64,000 nucleotides of DNA from positions 186,001 through 250,000 of the forward strand of contig CATOSK010000001.1 in NCBI GenBank assembly GCA_951812535.1. Reading direction: 5' to 3'. A program made the position numbers and the translations under genes. Below the pieces are notes generated by a model, which had not been told where the DNA came from, did not search any database, and saw nothing but the letters and a program-made list of their open reading frames with translations. This DNA comes from an uncultured Dehalococcoidia bacterium (GTDB lineage: Bacteria; Chloroflexota; Dehalococcoidia; Lucifugimonadales; UBA3495). Of the stretch, positions 52,632 to 60,967 are shown piece after piece. Every line of letters starts with the position of its first letter. Within the stretch, counting starts at the first letter, position 1.

Positions 52632-53189
52632 TTACGCCAGTTGTATGATCTCCGGGTAAACCGCTCCGTCCTGTATCTCCAGCATCCCCAACGTCCCCAG
52701 GAATCCCGGGGTATGCCGTCGGCCCGGATAGGTAGGACTCCCCGGGTTCATGAACAGGACCCCGCCGTAGTGGCAGATAAGCTCCTCGTGGGTGTCCCCG
52801 AACAGCAGGACGTCCACCCGCTCCCGGAACCTCTTCTCGAGCTGGGCAGCCACGTCCCTGCCGGAGGGGAAATTCAACATCGTCCCGTCGCCGGTCGTAG
52901 TTATCCCGGTGGAAGGCCATTGGATATCATGCACCATCCCGATGTTGACCCCTTCCACGGTCACCACCCGGGTTGTGAAGGCTAGCCGGTCCCCGGTTTC
53001 CGTGGGGTCCTCATACCCTCGCACCGCCAGCACCGGAGCGACGGTTTCCAGGTAATCCAGGACCCCGATGCATTCCAGGTCTCCGCAGTGCAGGATGAGG
53101 TCGGTATCGCCCAATCCGCGCAGCACAGCCTCAGGCAGGTCCCGTCCGCTGCCGGCGGAATGGGTGTCGGATATGACGCCTATCTTCAC
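52632..53189 (-). CDS. YfcE/MJ0936-type phosphodiesterase
   Basis: A 185-residue metallophosphoesterase. Motifs: VKIGVISDTHS (D8, H10), LILHCGDLE, VRGYEDPTE in place of the usual GNCD, MVHD, LLFGDTHEE, and the family ending FMNPGSPTYPGRR. The GNCD asparagine position reads GYED, which is unusual because asparagine is a metal ligand there. GTG 53189 gives the standard N terminus. It lies 14 bases after the LLM gene and is probably co-transcribed with it. Confidence 0.88.
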   Translation of the reverse strand: MKIGVISDTHSAGSGRDLPEAVLRGLGDTDLILHCGDLECIGVLDYLETVAPVLAVRGYEDPTETGDRLAFTTRVVTVEGVNIGMVHDIQWPSTGITTTGDGTMLNFPSGRDVAAQLEKRFRERVDVLLFGDTHEELICHYGGVLFMNPGSPTYPGRRHTPGFLGTLGMLEIQDGAVYPEIIQLA

Positions 53190-53203
53190 CGGGATTGGTC
53201 CCG

Positions 53204-54247
53204 TTAGGCTCCGCCGGAACCCGGCGCCAGGGCTTCCAACGTCCGCATGATGGCGGTCTCGGACGAGCCGTGGGGAAATGCCACCACCGGCATGTCCGCG
53301 CCGCTGTCCCGGAACCCCTGCAGCTTCTCTCGGCAGGCGGCAGCGTCCCCGAGAACCGCGATGTTGTCCAGCATGTCCTCCGTCACCAGGGCGGCGGCCT
53401 GGGCCCTGTCTCCCTCTGACCAAGCCGCCCTGATGGCCTCAGCCTCTGATTCGTACCCGTAGCGGCAGAACAGGTTGAAGTAGTACGTTCCCATTCCTCC
53501 GACGTAATAGGCCATGTGCCCGCGAACATTGGCCTCGGCCCTTGCCAGTTCCTCCGGGTCATCGGTGGCGTAGCAGAGGATTTGTGGGGCGACGGTCAGC
53601 TGGTTGATCGACCGCCCGGACCGTTCCGCTGCGTCGCCGACCGCCCCCTTCATTACCGGCAGATGGCCCCGGTGCGTCCAAACCGGCAGCCATCCGTCGG
53701 CCAGTTGCCCGGTCAATTCCAGGTTCCGTGGCCCCAGGCTGGCCAGGTAGATCGGGACACTCTCCTGTACGGGTGACGTTGCCATGCGGAAACGGGCTAG
53801 TTGGAAAATCTCCCCCTGGTGGTTGACTCTGGACCCGGACAGGGCCTGTTGAATGATCTCGATATACTCCCGGGTCCGTTGCAGAGGGCGCTTGAATCCT
53901 ACCCCGTGCCAGTCCTCGATGACTATCCGCCCGCTTGTGCCCAGCCCAAGGGTGGCTCGCCCTTTGGAGATCTGGTCCAGGGACGCGATGCTCTGTGCGA
54001 TCATCGTCGGCGTCCGGCTGAACACGGTGACGATCCCCGTTCCCAGGCGGAGCCTGTCGGTATGACAGGCCAGCATCGTAAGGATGGTGAAGGCGTCGCG
54101 GCCCCATGATTCCCCGGTAAAGAAGGTGTCGTAGCCCAGGGCCTCCGCCCTTTGCGCGACTGAAATCAATTCCTCATCGGTTGAGTCTTGGCGGCTGCTG
54201 AAGGCCAGCCCGGTGCGTTCCGTTGGCATGTGGTTAACTTCGTTCAC
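53204..54247 (-). CDS. LLM-class (bacterial luciferase-like) flavin/F420-dependent oxidoreductase
   Basis: A 347-residue TIM-barrel flavin enzyme. It shows AEALGYDTFFTGESWGRDAFTILTMLA, RLRLGTGIVTVFSRTPTMIAQ, ISKGRATLGLGTS and VPIYLASLGPRNLELTGQLADGWLP in separate segments, the usual F420-dependent/LLM pattern close to methylene-tetrahydromethanopterin reductase-like proteins. Cofactor may be F420 or FMN. GTG 54247 is used, and ATG 54229 is an alternative start. Such enzymes are numerous in SAR202-type Chloroflexota, where oxidation of recalcitrant organics has been proposed. Confidence 0.9.
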   Translation of the reverse strand: MNEVNHMPTERTGLAFSSRQDSTDEELISVAQRAEALGYDTFFTGESWGRDAFTILTMLACHTDRLRLGTGIVTVFSRTPTMIAQSIASLDQISKGRATLGLGTSGRIVIEDWHGVGFKRPLQRTREYIEIIQQALSGSRVNHQGEIFQLARFRMATSPVQESVPIYLASLGPRNLELTGQLADGWLPVWTHRGHLPVMKGAVGDAAERSGRSINQLTVAPQILCYATDDPEELARAEANVRGHMAYYVGGMGTYYFNLFCRYGYESEAEAIRAAWSEGDRAQAAALVTEDMLDNIAVLGDAAACREKLQGFRDSGADMPVVAFPHGSSETAIMRTLEALAPGSGGA

Positions 54248-54322
54248 GTCCTGGCAAGAATTGGTCGATGTTGCTCTTGGCGGGTTCCGCGATGATTCCC
54301 GTCGGGTGGGCGGGACGCCGGA

Positions 54323-54898
54323 TCAGTTCCGGTTCTCCCACAAGCTGAAATAGTCCGGGGATTCACTGGCCAAGGCTTCGGATAGTTCCAGCTGGTTGAC
54401 TTCCTGCAGCGCCTGGTTCTCCTGCCGCACCAGCCGCAGCAGGATGTCCTTCCATTCCTCCATCCGCGGCTGGTCGGGAAAAGTGCCCAGCAATTCCTGG
54501 ACGGAGTCGATTAGCTTCTCGGAGTGCATTGCCAGGGCGCCCCCGCTGATCACGAACACCACAATCGAAGGAACATCCTCCTCATCCCCGTAGTCAATCC
54601 CCAGCCGGTCCAGAATGCAGTTCATTGCCACCGCCCGGATCGTCTCCTCCAGCCGCAGGGGCAGGTTCATCAGGTGCGCGAAGGGAAACTGGTTCTCCTG
54701 GCGTACCGTGAACGAAAACTCCTGCTCCAGCGTCTCGTAGAAGGGCTCTCCAAACACCTCCCCTGTTTCCAGGAGGGTCACGGCTGGATTTCCCTCCCTC
54801 AAATCAATAACCAAGAATTCCCTCAGGTGAGGGAAGATATATATCTGGATGTCGGGATGTTCCCCCTCGGGAAGGTACCCCTTGAACATATCATCCAT
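54323..54898 (-). CDS. Hypothetical acidic protein
   Basis: A 191-residue acidic soluble protein I do not recognise. It has a strand-rich N-terminal half (IQIYIFPHLREFLVIDLRE, GEVFGEPFYETLEQEFSF), a conserved-looking core RLEETIRAVAMNCILDRLGIDYG with VFVISGGALAMHSEKL, and a helical C terminus rich in glutamine and glutamate. AGGAGGG lies 10 bases before the ATG. It is placed between the LLM gene and otsA in the same direction, with spacers of 75 and 194 bases. Confidence 0.65.
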   Translation of the reverse strand: MDDMFKGYLPEGEHPDIQIYIFPHLREFLVIDLREGNPAVTLLETGEVFGEPFYETLEQEFSFTVRQENQFPFAHLMNLPLRLEETIRAVAMNCILDRLGIDYGDEEDVPSIVVFVISGGALAMHSEKLIDSVQELLGTFPDQPRMEEWKDILLRLVRQENQALQEVNQLELSEALASESPDYFSLWENRN

Positions 54899-55092
54899 GG
54901 GAAGTCGCCCTCCTATTCATCCCACCCTCCAACGGAACGCGGCCCTGTCAATGGGCAGTACCGCGGACGTGATGGTCCCGCTCCGATTTCCGCATCCGCC
55001 TTCCACGCATCCGCCTTCCAATAGAAAACACCGTTCTCCTGCAGGGCGTCTGCATCGCCCGGGAAGTCTCACCCTGCCGCCCCCTTCAACCG

Positions 55093-56583
55093 CTAGAGCA
55101 AGCTCCCAATGTCTTCCAATTGCCGCGTCAGCCAGTGCCGGATGTCCCCTTCCTGCACCTTCTTCGACAGTGCCTCCGCCCGGACCCGCCTCTCCTCGGA
55201 AGACATGGTAATCGCCTGGTACAGGGCGTCCGTCGTACCTTCCACGTCCGTTGGCGCCACCGCCAGGGCCTCCCCGGCCATCTCGTTATAGGCCCCGCTC
55301 GTCTCGGAAAGGACGACCACCCCGTCCCTCGTGTTCACCACCGGCCCTTCCTTGGCCACCAGGTTCATCCCGTCGATGATCGGATTCACCAGTAGCACGT
55401 CGTACAGCTTCATCCCCGCAATGGCCTGGGTGTAGTTGTTCTCCATGAACGGCCGGATCGGCTGCCAGTCCTGCGTACCGTGCTTGTGGTTGACCTCGTT
55501 GATCAGGCCTTCGATCTCCTCCATGTACCTCTGGTACTGTCGGATGTGGGTTCGCGAAGGCACCAGGAACGCCCAGAAAGTCACCTTCCCGTGCAGCTCC
55601 GGGTGGCGGGAAAGGAGCAGGTCGTACGCCTTGAACCCCCGGATCACGTTCTTGTTCGGCTCCGCCCGGTCAATGCGGACAATCGTGGCCTCGTTCAGGT
55701 AGGGCCGCAGCCGCGCTTCGTATTCCGTAGCCCTGGGAGAGTTGGCGATCCGCCGCACTTCCTCCACGTTTATCGACGTCGGATAAACCCCCACCCGGGT
55801 GCGCTGGTCTTCCAGCAGGACTTCGTTCCTCGACCGGTCTACCTCCGCCGCCGGAAGGAACTCCTCAACCGAATCAAGGAAACTCTGCCGGTCCTGCGGG
55901 GTTTGAAAACCGACCATATCCGCGTGGCAAAGCGCGGCGCACACGCTTCGCACCATGAACCTCGGCACCATCTGCCAGTACCGGGGGGTCGGCCAGGGAA
56001 TGTGTACGTAGTGGTGGATCAACGCCCCGGGAAGTTCTTTCCGCACCATCTCCGGCAGCAGGTACATGTGATAGTCCTGCACGACCACCACCGCTGGTTT
56101 GCCGCTCTCCTTGGCTTCCTCGACCACCTGCCTGGCAAACGCCTGGTTCACCGGAACGTACCCCGTCTCCCAGGCATTGTGGACGCTTGCGTCAACCGTC
56201 GGGTTGTAAGGAGGGTTCCACATGTAGTGCTGCAGGAACCACAGCAGCGGGTTGCACACCACGTTGTAGTATTTGTGATACACCCGTCGTGGCGTCACCA
56301 CGTATCGCAGGTCAATCTTGTGGTTGGGCAGCGGGGATTTGATCTTCGGCCCCGCTCCGTTGTTTGAAACCGCCCGGTCTCCCTCTCCCATGGCGCTGGA
56401 TATCCACGTGAACGGAGCGGTTTGTGCGAGCACGTTCAGGGCGGTGACAATGTTTCCGCTGCCGCGGCGCGGTTCGGGACGGCCTTCCGGGGTAGCATGG
56501 AATTCCACCGGACCCCGGTTGCTGGTCACAATCAAAGACCGGTGCGCCAGTATCTCTTCGCACAGCTGATTCAAGTCAGCCAT
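55093..56583 (-). CDS. otsA: Trehalose-6-phosphate synthase (GT20)
   Basis: A 496-residue GT-B glycosyltransferase that makes trehalose 6-phosphate from a nucleotide-glucose and glucose 6-phosphate. SNRGPVEFH, the RGSGNIVTAL loop, VQDYHMYLLPEMVRK, HIPWPTPRYW and VRIDRAEPNKNV are OtsA signatures, and the nucleotide-sugar loop is NPIIDGMNLVAKEG. ATG 56583 is favoured over GTG 56595 because GAGG lies between them. No trehalose phosphatase is adjacent, although a HAD phosphatase gene lies 311 bases upstream in the same direction. It has its own promoter and a palindromic leader. Confidence 0.93.
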   Translation of the reverse strand: MADLNQLCEEILAHRSLIVTSNRGPVEFHATPEGRPEPRRGSGNIVTALNVLAQTAPFTWISSAMGEGDRAVSNNGAGPKIKSPLPNHKIDLRYVVTPRRVYHKYYNVVCNPLLWFLQHYMWNPPYNPTVDASVHNAWETGYVPVNQAFARQVVEEAKESGKPAVVVVQDYHMYLLPEMVRKELPGALIHHYVHIPWPTPRYWQMVPRFMVRSVCAALCHADMVGFQTPQDRQSFLDSVEEFLPAAEVDRSRNEVLLEDQRTRVGVYPTSINVEEVRRIANSPRATEYEARLRPYLNEATIVRIDRAEPNKNVIRGFKAYDLLLSRHPELHGKVTFWAFLVPSRTHIRQYQRYMEEIEGLINEVNHKHGTQDWQPIRPFMENNYTQAIAGMKLYDVLLVNPIIDGMNLVAKEGPVVNTRDGVVVLSETSGAYNEMAGEALAVAPTDVEGTTDALYQAITMSSEERRVRAEALSKKVQEGDIRHWLTRQLEDIGSLL

Positions 56584-56672
56584 TCCCGTCCTCACTCGGA
56601 CCCGGCGCCCGTATCGGTCCGGTGGTCGGCCACTCCGTACTCTTGAGTCCCAAACCCACCGGTAAACGTCAT

Positions 56673-56700
56673 TTGAACGCCCGTATCAGAACGCGTTCAA
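56673..56700. promoter_or_regulatory. Inverted repeat in the otsA leader (possible operator)
   Basis: TTGAACGC (56673-56680) and GCGTTCAA (56693-56700) are a perfect 8-bp inverted repeat with 12 bases between. The right half also forms the palindrome GAACGCGTTC (56689-56698), giving three GAACGC half-sites. It lies about 12-40 bases downstream of the predicted otsA transcription start. Confidence 0.55.
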
Positions 56701-56718
56701 TCCCTTCGTGCTGAATTC

Positions 56719-56747
56719 AGATTATCCGCCGCCCGTGGGGTTGTCAA
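56719..56747 (-). promoter_or_regulatory. otsA promoter
   Basis: On the minus strand: TTGACA (56742-56747), 17 bases, TAATCT (56719-56724). Confidence 0.7.
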
Positions 56748-56893
56748 GCAAATCCCGCCCGCTCTCCCTGCTGCGGCGAGGCGTGCCTGCCATACCCCTG
56801 TCTACGTCGGAACCAGCCCTCCCGGTTCATGCCCTTGGGCCCGCCCTCTGCCTCCAATGTCGGAGTGGCGTCTGTCGGAGTGGCGTCCTTGTG

Positions 56894-57649
56894 TTAGGCG
56901 AGTTTCCTGATGGCAGTCGGGACTTCGGACAGGTTGGACACGGCTGCATCGGGGTAGCATTCCGGAGGGACCTTATCGGACCTTTCCGAAAACCCCTCGA
57001 TCCAGACTGCCCGCATCCCTACCTTCTTGGCCCCGAAGATGTCATGGACGAATTGGTCCCCGATATGCGCCGACTCCCCGGGCCCTGCACCCAGTTGTTC
57101 CAGGGTCGAGGTGAAGGGAATAGCCCCCGGCTTGCACTGTTGCAGTTCGTCCGAAAAAGTCAGAACGTCGAAGAATTCGATCATTCCGTGTTGCCGCAGG
57201 AACTCCCGGAACGTCACCCCCGGCGTCATCGCCGTGTTGGAGATCAATCCCATGCGAAACCCTCGTCCCTTCAGGCCGGCGAGAACGTCCAGGGCGGCCG
57301 GGTGCGGCTCGGGCGGCAGGTCCAGGAAGGCGTCGGAGTAAACATGCTGTATTTCTCGGATGACATCCTTGCTTAGCCGGTCCGGCAGTCCCTCATCGAT
57401 GTTGCCGATGAACCTCGCCACCTGCTCCTGGAAACTCAGGTCCAGGTGCTGCTCCCGGACTTGCCTGCAATAGAGGATGCAGTCCTGGTATGCCTGTCGG
57501 ATCCGGTCCAAGCCGTAGGATTCACCTACCCTGCGAAGTGCGGCATCCGTCCCCGTCAGGCGCATTTCGCTCCTGGTCCGCCCGCGCTCCGGCGTGTCCA
57601 GCAAAAGCGTCTGCCACAAATCGAACGTTACGGTGGTTAATTCGCTCAA
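56894..57649 (-). CDS. HAD-superfamily hydrolase
   Basis: A 251-residue HAD phosphatase-like protein. Motif I is VTFDLWQTLL with nucleophile D10; the usual second aspartate is W12, as in several haloacid-dehalogenase-like subgroups. Motif II is LISNTA, motif III is CKPGAIPF, and motif IV is HIGDQFVHDIFGAKKVG. A helical cap lies at about 17-100. The TTG start (57649) has GGGAG about 9 bases upstream. Substrate is unknown. Trehalose-6-phosphatase function is conceivable because otsA lies downstream, but the sequence is not OtsB-like. Confidence 0.85.
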   Translation of the reverse strand: MSELTTVTFDLWQTLLLDTPERGRTRSEMRLTGTDAALRRVGESYGLDRIRQAYQDCILYCRQVREQHLDLSFQEQVARFIGNIDEGLPDRLSKDVIREIQHVYSDAFLDLPPEPHPAALDVLAGLKGRGFRMGLISNTAMTPGVTFREFLRQHGMIEFFDVLTFSDELQQCKPGAIPFTSTLEQLGAGPGESAHIGDQFVHDIFGAKKVGMRAVWIEGFSERSDKVPPECYPDAAVSNLSEVPTAIRKLA

Positions 57650-57781
57650 CTTGCCCGCTCCCGCAGCTTCCTTGGTCTTTCCGTTCCCGGCCGTGGGACT
57701 GGCGCCATCTCCCGGGATCCGGGAGTAACTCCTGGCCCGGAGCTTTGTGCCCTCATGTTGGCTTCCTTGATAGGCCCTGCC

Positions 57782-59194
57782 CTAGATCGGCGGCCTTCTC
57801 CCGTGCCAGTCCGTCGCCTGCTCGTAGGCGTGCGCGGCTCTCAACACCGTGGTTTCGTGAAATGCCCGTCCTGCCAATTGTAACCCGATGGGCAGCCCAT
57901 CCCGGGAAAATCCGCATGGCACTGAGATTGCCGGCGACCCCGTGATGTTGTACGGCCGGGTGTACTGGGTCAACGCCGCCGTTGTGCCGATGGACACCTC
58001 TCCGGCTTGGACCTCTTGGGCCAGGATTCGCGGTGCCGTCACTGGCTCCGTGGGGCCCGCCAGCAGGTCCACCGTCTCGAACAACCGGCGGACCGCCCTG
58101 TTGAACTCCGACCTTCCCTGCTGCGCCTTGAGATAGTCGGCCGCTGACACGAACAGCCCCGCCTCCAGCCGCAGCCGTACCGGCGGGTAGATCTTGTCCG
58201 CGTCGCGTTTCAGCAGGTCCCGGTGGTAGGCCGAGGCCTCTGACATCAACACCGTCCCGGAAACCGCCTGGGCATACTCGAACATGGGAAAATCCACTTC
58301 CACGACCGACGCCCCCAGTTCTTCCAGCAGCCCAATCGCCTCACGGACCGCTTGCCCCACCTCCGGGTCCAGGGGCGCGGTGAAATACTCCGTGGGAACT
58401 CCAATCCGCAGGCCCTTGACGTCCCCGGTCAGGGCCGCGGTGTAGTCGGGTGCCTCGACCCTCGCCGACCCCGGGTCCTCCGGGTCATACCCCGCCACCA
58501 CGTTCATCACCAGTGCGGAGTCTTCCACCGTCCTCACCATGGGACCGGGATGGTCCATGCTCCACGATAGCGGTGTCAACCCGGACCGGCTGACCAGCCC
58601 GTAGGTGGGCTTGAGGCCGACGATTCCGCACAGGGCCGCCGGAATCCTCACCGACCCTCCCGTATCGCTTCCCATTGCTATGGTGCATTGCCCTGCGGCG
58701 GGCGCTGACCCCGAGCCGCCGCTCGAACCCCCTGTGATTAGCTCCGGGTTCCAGGGATTGTGCATATGCCCGTAGTCCGCGTTTTCCCCGGTGGGGCCGT
58801 AGGCGAACGGGTGCATGTTCAGCTTGCCCAGCAGGATCGCCCCCGCTTGTTGAAACCTGGATGCTACGGTGCAGTCCCGGTCCGGCAGGTAGTTGTCGAA
58901 AATTCGGGAACCGGAAGTGGTCCTGACCCCGGCCGTGTTGTACAGGTCCTTCAACCCCACCGGGATGCCGTGTAGCGGCCCCCGGTAGTTGCCTCTCAGG
59001 ATCTCGGCCTCTGCCCTTCTGGCCGACGACCTGGCTTCCTCTGCCAGCAGGGTTATGAACGAGTTCAGGACGCCTTCGGTGGCGCCGATGCGTTCCAGGT
59101 GGGCGTCAATAACTTCCACCGGGGAAACTTCCCGGTTTTGAATCCGGGGTGCTAATTGTCCCGCGCTGGCGTAGCAAAGTTCGAGGTCGGCCAT
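57782..59194 (-). CDS. Amidase-signature family hydrolase (GatA-like)
   Basis: A 470-residue amidase. The Ser-cisSer-Lys triad is K82 (GIPVGLKDLYN), S157 (LITGGSSGGSG) and S181 (GSDTGGSVRIP), with the same spacing as in fatty acid amide hydrolase. Its N terminus starts MADLELCYASAGQL, with GGGAGG-like GGGAGGGG upstream of ATG 59194. A small GatC-like gene lies directly upstream, but there is no gatB. A catabolic amidase or a partner in tRNA amidotransfer are both possible; I favour a stand-alone amidase such as an allophanate or aryl amide hydrolase. Confidence 0.88.
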   Translation of the reverse strand: MADLELCYASAGQLAPRIQNREVSPVEVIDAHLERIGATEGVLNSFITLLAEEARSSARRAEAEILRGNYRGPLHGIPVGLKDLYNTAGVRTTSGSRIFDNYLPDRDCTVASRFQQAGAILLGKLNMHPFAYGPTGENADYGHMHNPWNPELITGGSSGGSGSAPAAGQCTIAMGSDTGGSVRIPAALCGIVGLKPTYGLVSRSGLTPLSWSMDHPGPMVRTVEDSALVMNVVAGYDPEDPGSARVEAPDYTAALTGDVKGLRIGVPTEYFTAPLDPEVGQAVREAIGLLEELGASVVEVDFPMFEYAQAVSGTVLMSEASAYHRDLLKRDADKIYPPVRLRLEAGLFVSAADYLKAQQGRSEFNRAVRRLFETVDLLAGPTEPVTAPRILAQEVQAGEVSIGTTAALTQYTRPYNITGSPAISVPCGFSRDGLPIGLQLAGRAFHETTVLRAAHAYEQATDWHGRRPPI

Positions 59195-59199
59195 ATCCC

Positions 59200-59397
59200 T
59201 TACCCCTCCCGGTCTGGAATGAACGCCATGTCTGGTTCGGCGTTGCTGGTGTCCATCCCCCGCAGCGCGGCCATTCCCCGGAGGGCATTCTCTACATAGG
59301 GGAACAGCTCTTCCATGTGGGGGTCCTCGGTATTCAGTCCTGCCTCTCCCGCCAGGTACAGGAACGTTTCCCAGGTTAGCTGGTCCGGTTCGGCCAT
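59200..59397 (-). CDS. Small GatC-like protein
   Basis: A 65-residue protein with the shape of the GatC C-terminal half: HMEELFPYVENALRGMAALRGMDTSNAEPDMAF recalls the GatC ending (helix, LD, then EP and F). It begins AEPDQLTWETFLYLAGEAGL. It lies 5 bases upstream of the amidase gene with GGAGGAACG before its ATG, so the two are co-translated. It probably wraps around or stabilises the amidase. Confidence 0.7.
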   Translation of the reverse strand: MAEPDQLTWETFLYLAGEAGLNTEDPHMEELFPYVENALRGMAALRGMDTSNAEPDMAFIPDREG

Positions 59398-60052
59398 CGT
59401 TCCTCCGCTTCAACGCTGTACTTCACGCTTCACCGACAGGGTGCCCTCTGCGAAGTCTGCGCCCCGCCATTCAATTATTGCCGACCCTTCCCATCATCGC
59501 AACCGCCCGCCGCCGCCCAGTCATCCCCGCGACCCCAATCGCCATGTTCCCTGCCCGCCTCCTTCTACCCCGTCTTTCCCACATAGGCGGAAATCCACAC
59601 CCCCGTAAACCGTCGCTTCAAGAACGGCAACCGGAGCAAACCCTCCCTCCCGTCACCCCCGCCCAGACCGCCGTTCCCGTTGAACCACACCACCCAAACC
59701 GGAACCCTGCCCCTCCCGCCGGCCCATGCCCGCCCAACGCTCCCCGGGGCTGCCCCTCCAGGAAAACACCACCATGCAGATGCCGCAGCCCGCGAGGGAT
59801 AAATGAAATGCACAACTATTGAGTACAGATAAGAGTGCCTCTACCCATCCCTACGCTTGTTACCCAATCGCCTCCCGTCTTTCCCCGCAAAGGACACTCC
59901 CGTATACCCCTCTTCCCGCCCTTCCCGCGCAGGGCCTGCCCCAGCACCCCCATTCTTCCATCCGGCTTATGCCTCTGTGTCAATTGATATACTCGTAAGA
60001 CTCCGCCACCCCGCGTCTGCCCTTGCGACGCCCAGCCCGAGAAGATGATGCC
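59398..60052. other. 655-base gene-poor region with family C repeat
   Basis: No credible reading frame. The plus strand is pyrimidine-rich and low in complexity, with family C repeat copy 2 at 59554-59606 and a partial similar stretch (CCCGTCTTTCCCCGCAAAGG near 59872). A TATACT at 59988 may be a -10 box for the CAAX protease gene. It may be a decayed gene remnant. Confidence 0.5.
59554..59606 (+). repeat. Dispersed repeat family C, copy 2
   Basis: CCCGCCTCCTTCTACCCCGT, CTTTCCC, AGGCGGAAATCCA and ACCCCCGT in the order of the 45373 copy. The middle differs (ACAT in place of CGTGG). Confidence 0.75.
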
Positions 60053-60835
60053 GTGATTTGCTCATACTGCAAGACATCCCTCCCATCCGGGGCGAGTTAC
60101 TGCCCCATGTGTGGCTCCGCGCAGTCGGCCTTCCCGGGCAGTCCTCCTGGCCCGGGGAGCGGTGCCGCTTGGGGCTTGATCGGGTTGGGGATAGGGTTGC
60201 TCGTGGTGTTGGTTGCTGGCCTGTCTACCGCGGCGGCCATTGTCCTCGTTCTTGGTGAAGACAATCTGGCGTGGGGGGCGGTCTTGGGCAGCCTTGCCCT
60301 CGGGTTGGTGATGCTGGGAGCCTCCGGGTTCATTGCCGGCGCGGGACGTGGGTTTGCCCTTCGTCCCCTGGGACTTTCCCCCTCTGTGCCCTCGCCGGTC
60401 CGTGCCTTTTCCTATGCCGCTTTGGCATTGGGTGGTAGCCTGGGGTTTACTGCGGCCTACTCCTGGGTTGTCACCACCCTGGACTTTGCCGTACTGGTAC
60501 CGCCGGACATCCCTCTCGAGTTGGTCCTTCCGGGCCCCGCTGCCCTCCTGACCATTGCCGCCTTGGCCTTCTGGACCCCCCTCACCGAGGAGGTTTTCTT
60601 CCGTGGATTCGTCTTCGGCCAATTGGCGGAACGCTTCGGGTTTGTTTGGGCTGCCTTCGCCAGCGCGGTCGTGTTCAGCCTCTTCCATGCTGACCCTGGC
60701 GTGTTGCTCCCCATATTCGTCACCGGGCTCTTGCTGGCATGGCTCTACCGGCAGACCCGCTCCCTCTGGCCCGCGGTAGCGGCCCACGCGGCCCAGAACG
60801 CCATCGCCCTGTCGGCCACGGTTTGGTTGCAGTAG
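60053..60835 (+). CDS. CPBP (CAAX/Abi) intramembrane metalloprotease with N-terminal zinc ribbon
   Basis: A 260-residue membrane protease. An N-terminal zinc ribbon (ICSYCKTSLPSGASYCPMCGS, residues 2-22) precedes about seven helices. The CPBP active-site motifs are TEEVFFRGFVFG (the EExxxR motif), FSLFHAD and AAHAAQNA, in the right order. Substrates may be lipidated or transmembrane proteins. GTG 60053 is chosen so the zinc ribbon starts the protein. An upstream in-frame extension of 10 residues is possible. The gene lies upstream of trpA in the same direction. Confidence 0.88.
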   Translation: MICSYCKTSLPSGASYCPMCGSAQSAFPGSPPGPGSGAAWGLIGLGIGLLVVLVAGLSTAAAIVLVLGEDNLAWGAVLGSLALGLVMLGASGFIAGAGRGFALRPLGLSPSVPSPVRAFSYAALALGGSLGFTAAYSWVVTTLDFAVLVPPDIPLELVLPGPAALLTIAALAFWTPLTEEVFFRGFVFGQLAERFGFVWAAFASAVVFSLFHADPGVLLPIFVTGLLLAWLYRQTRSLWPAVAAHAAQNAIALSATVWLQ

Positions 60836-60967
60836 ACAACGTCAACCCCGTCGTTTACATTGGCGCCACCATCCTCGGTCCCATATACATCACGGGAACG
60901 CGCCGGGCTGGGAAGGTAGGCCTTCAGGCTCCGCACCTGGCCCGATTGGTTTTGGGAAGCAGGCCAA

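Larger units (their letters stand above)
56584..56893. other. Upstream region of otsA
   Basis: A 310-base gap with the otsA promoter, an inverted repeat in its leader and a 15-base tandem duplication (TGTCGGAGTGGCGTC twice at 56858-56887) just after the HAD gene's stop. Confidence 0.6.

Noticed and set aside
59565-59815. Open frames within the 59.4-60.0 kb gap
   Set aside because: Low-complexity glycine/proline-rich translations covering a repeat copy, with no homology-like pattern.
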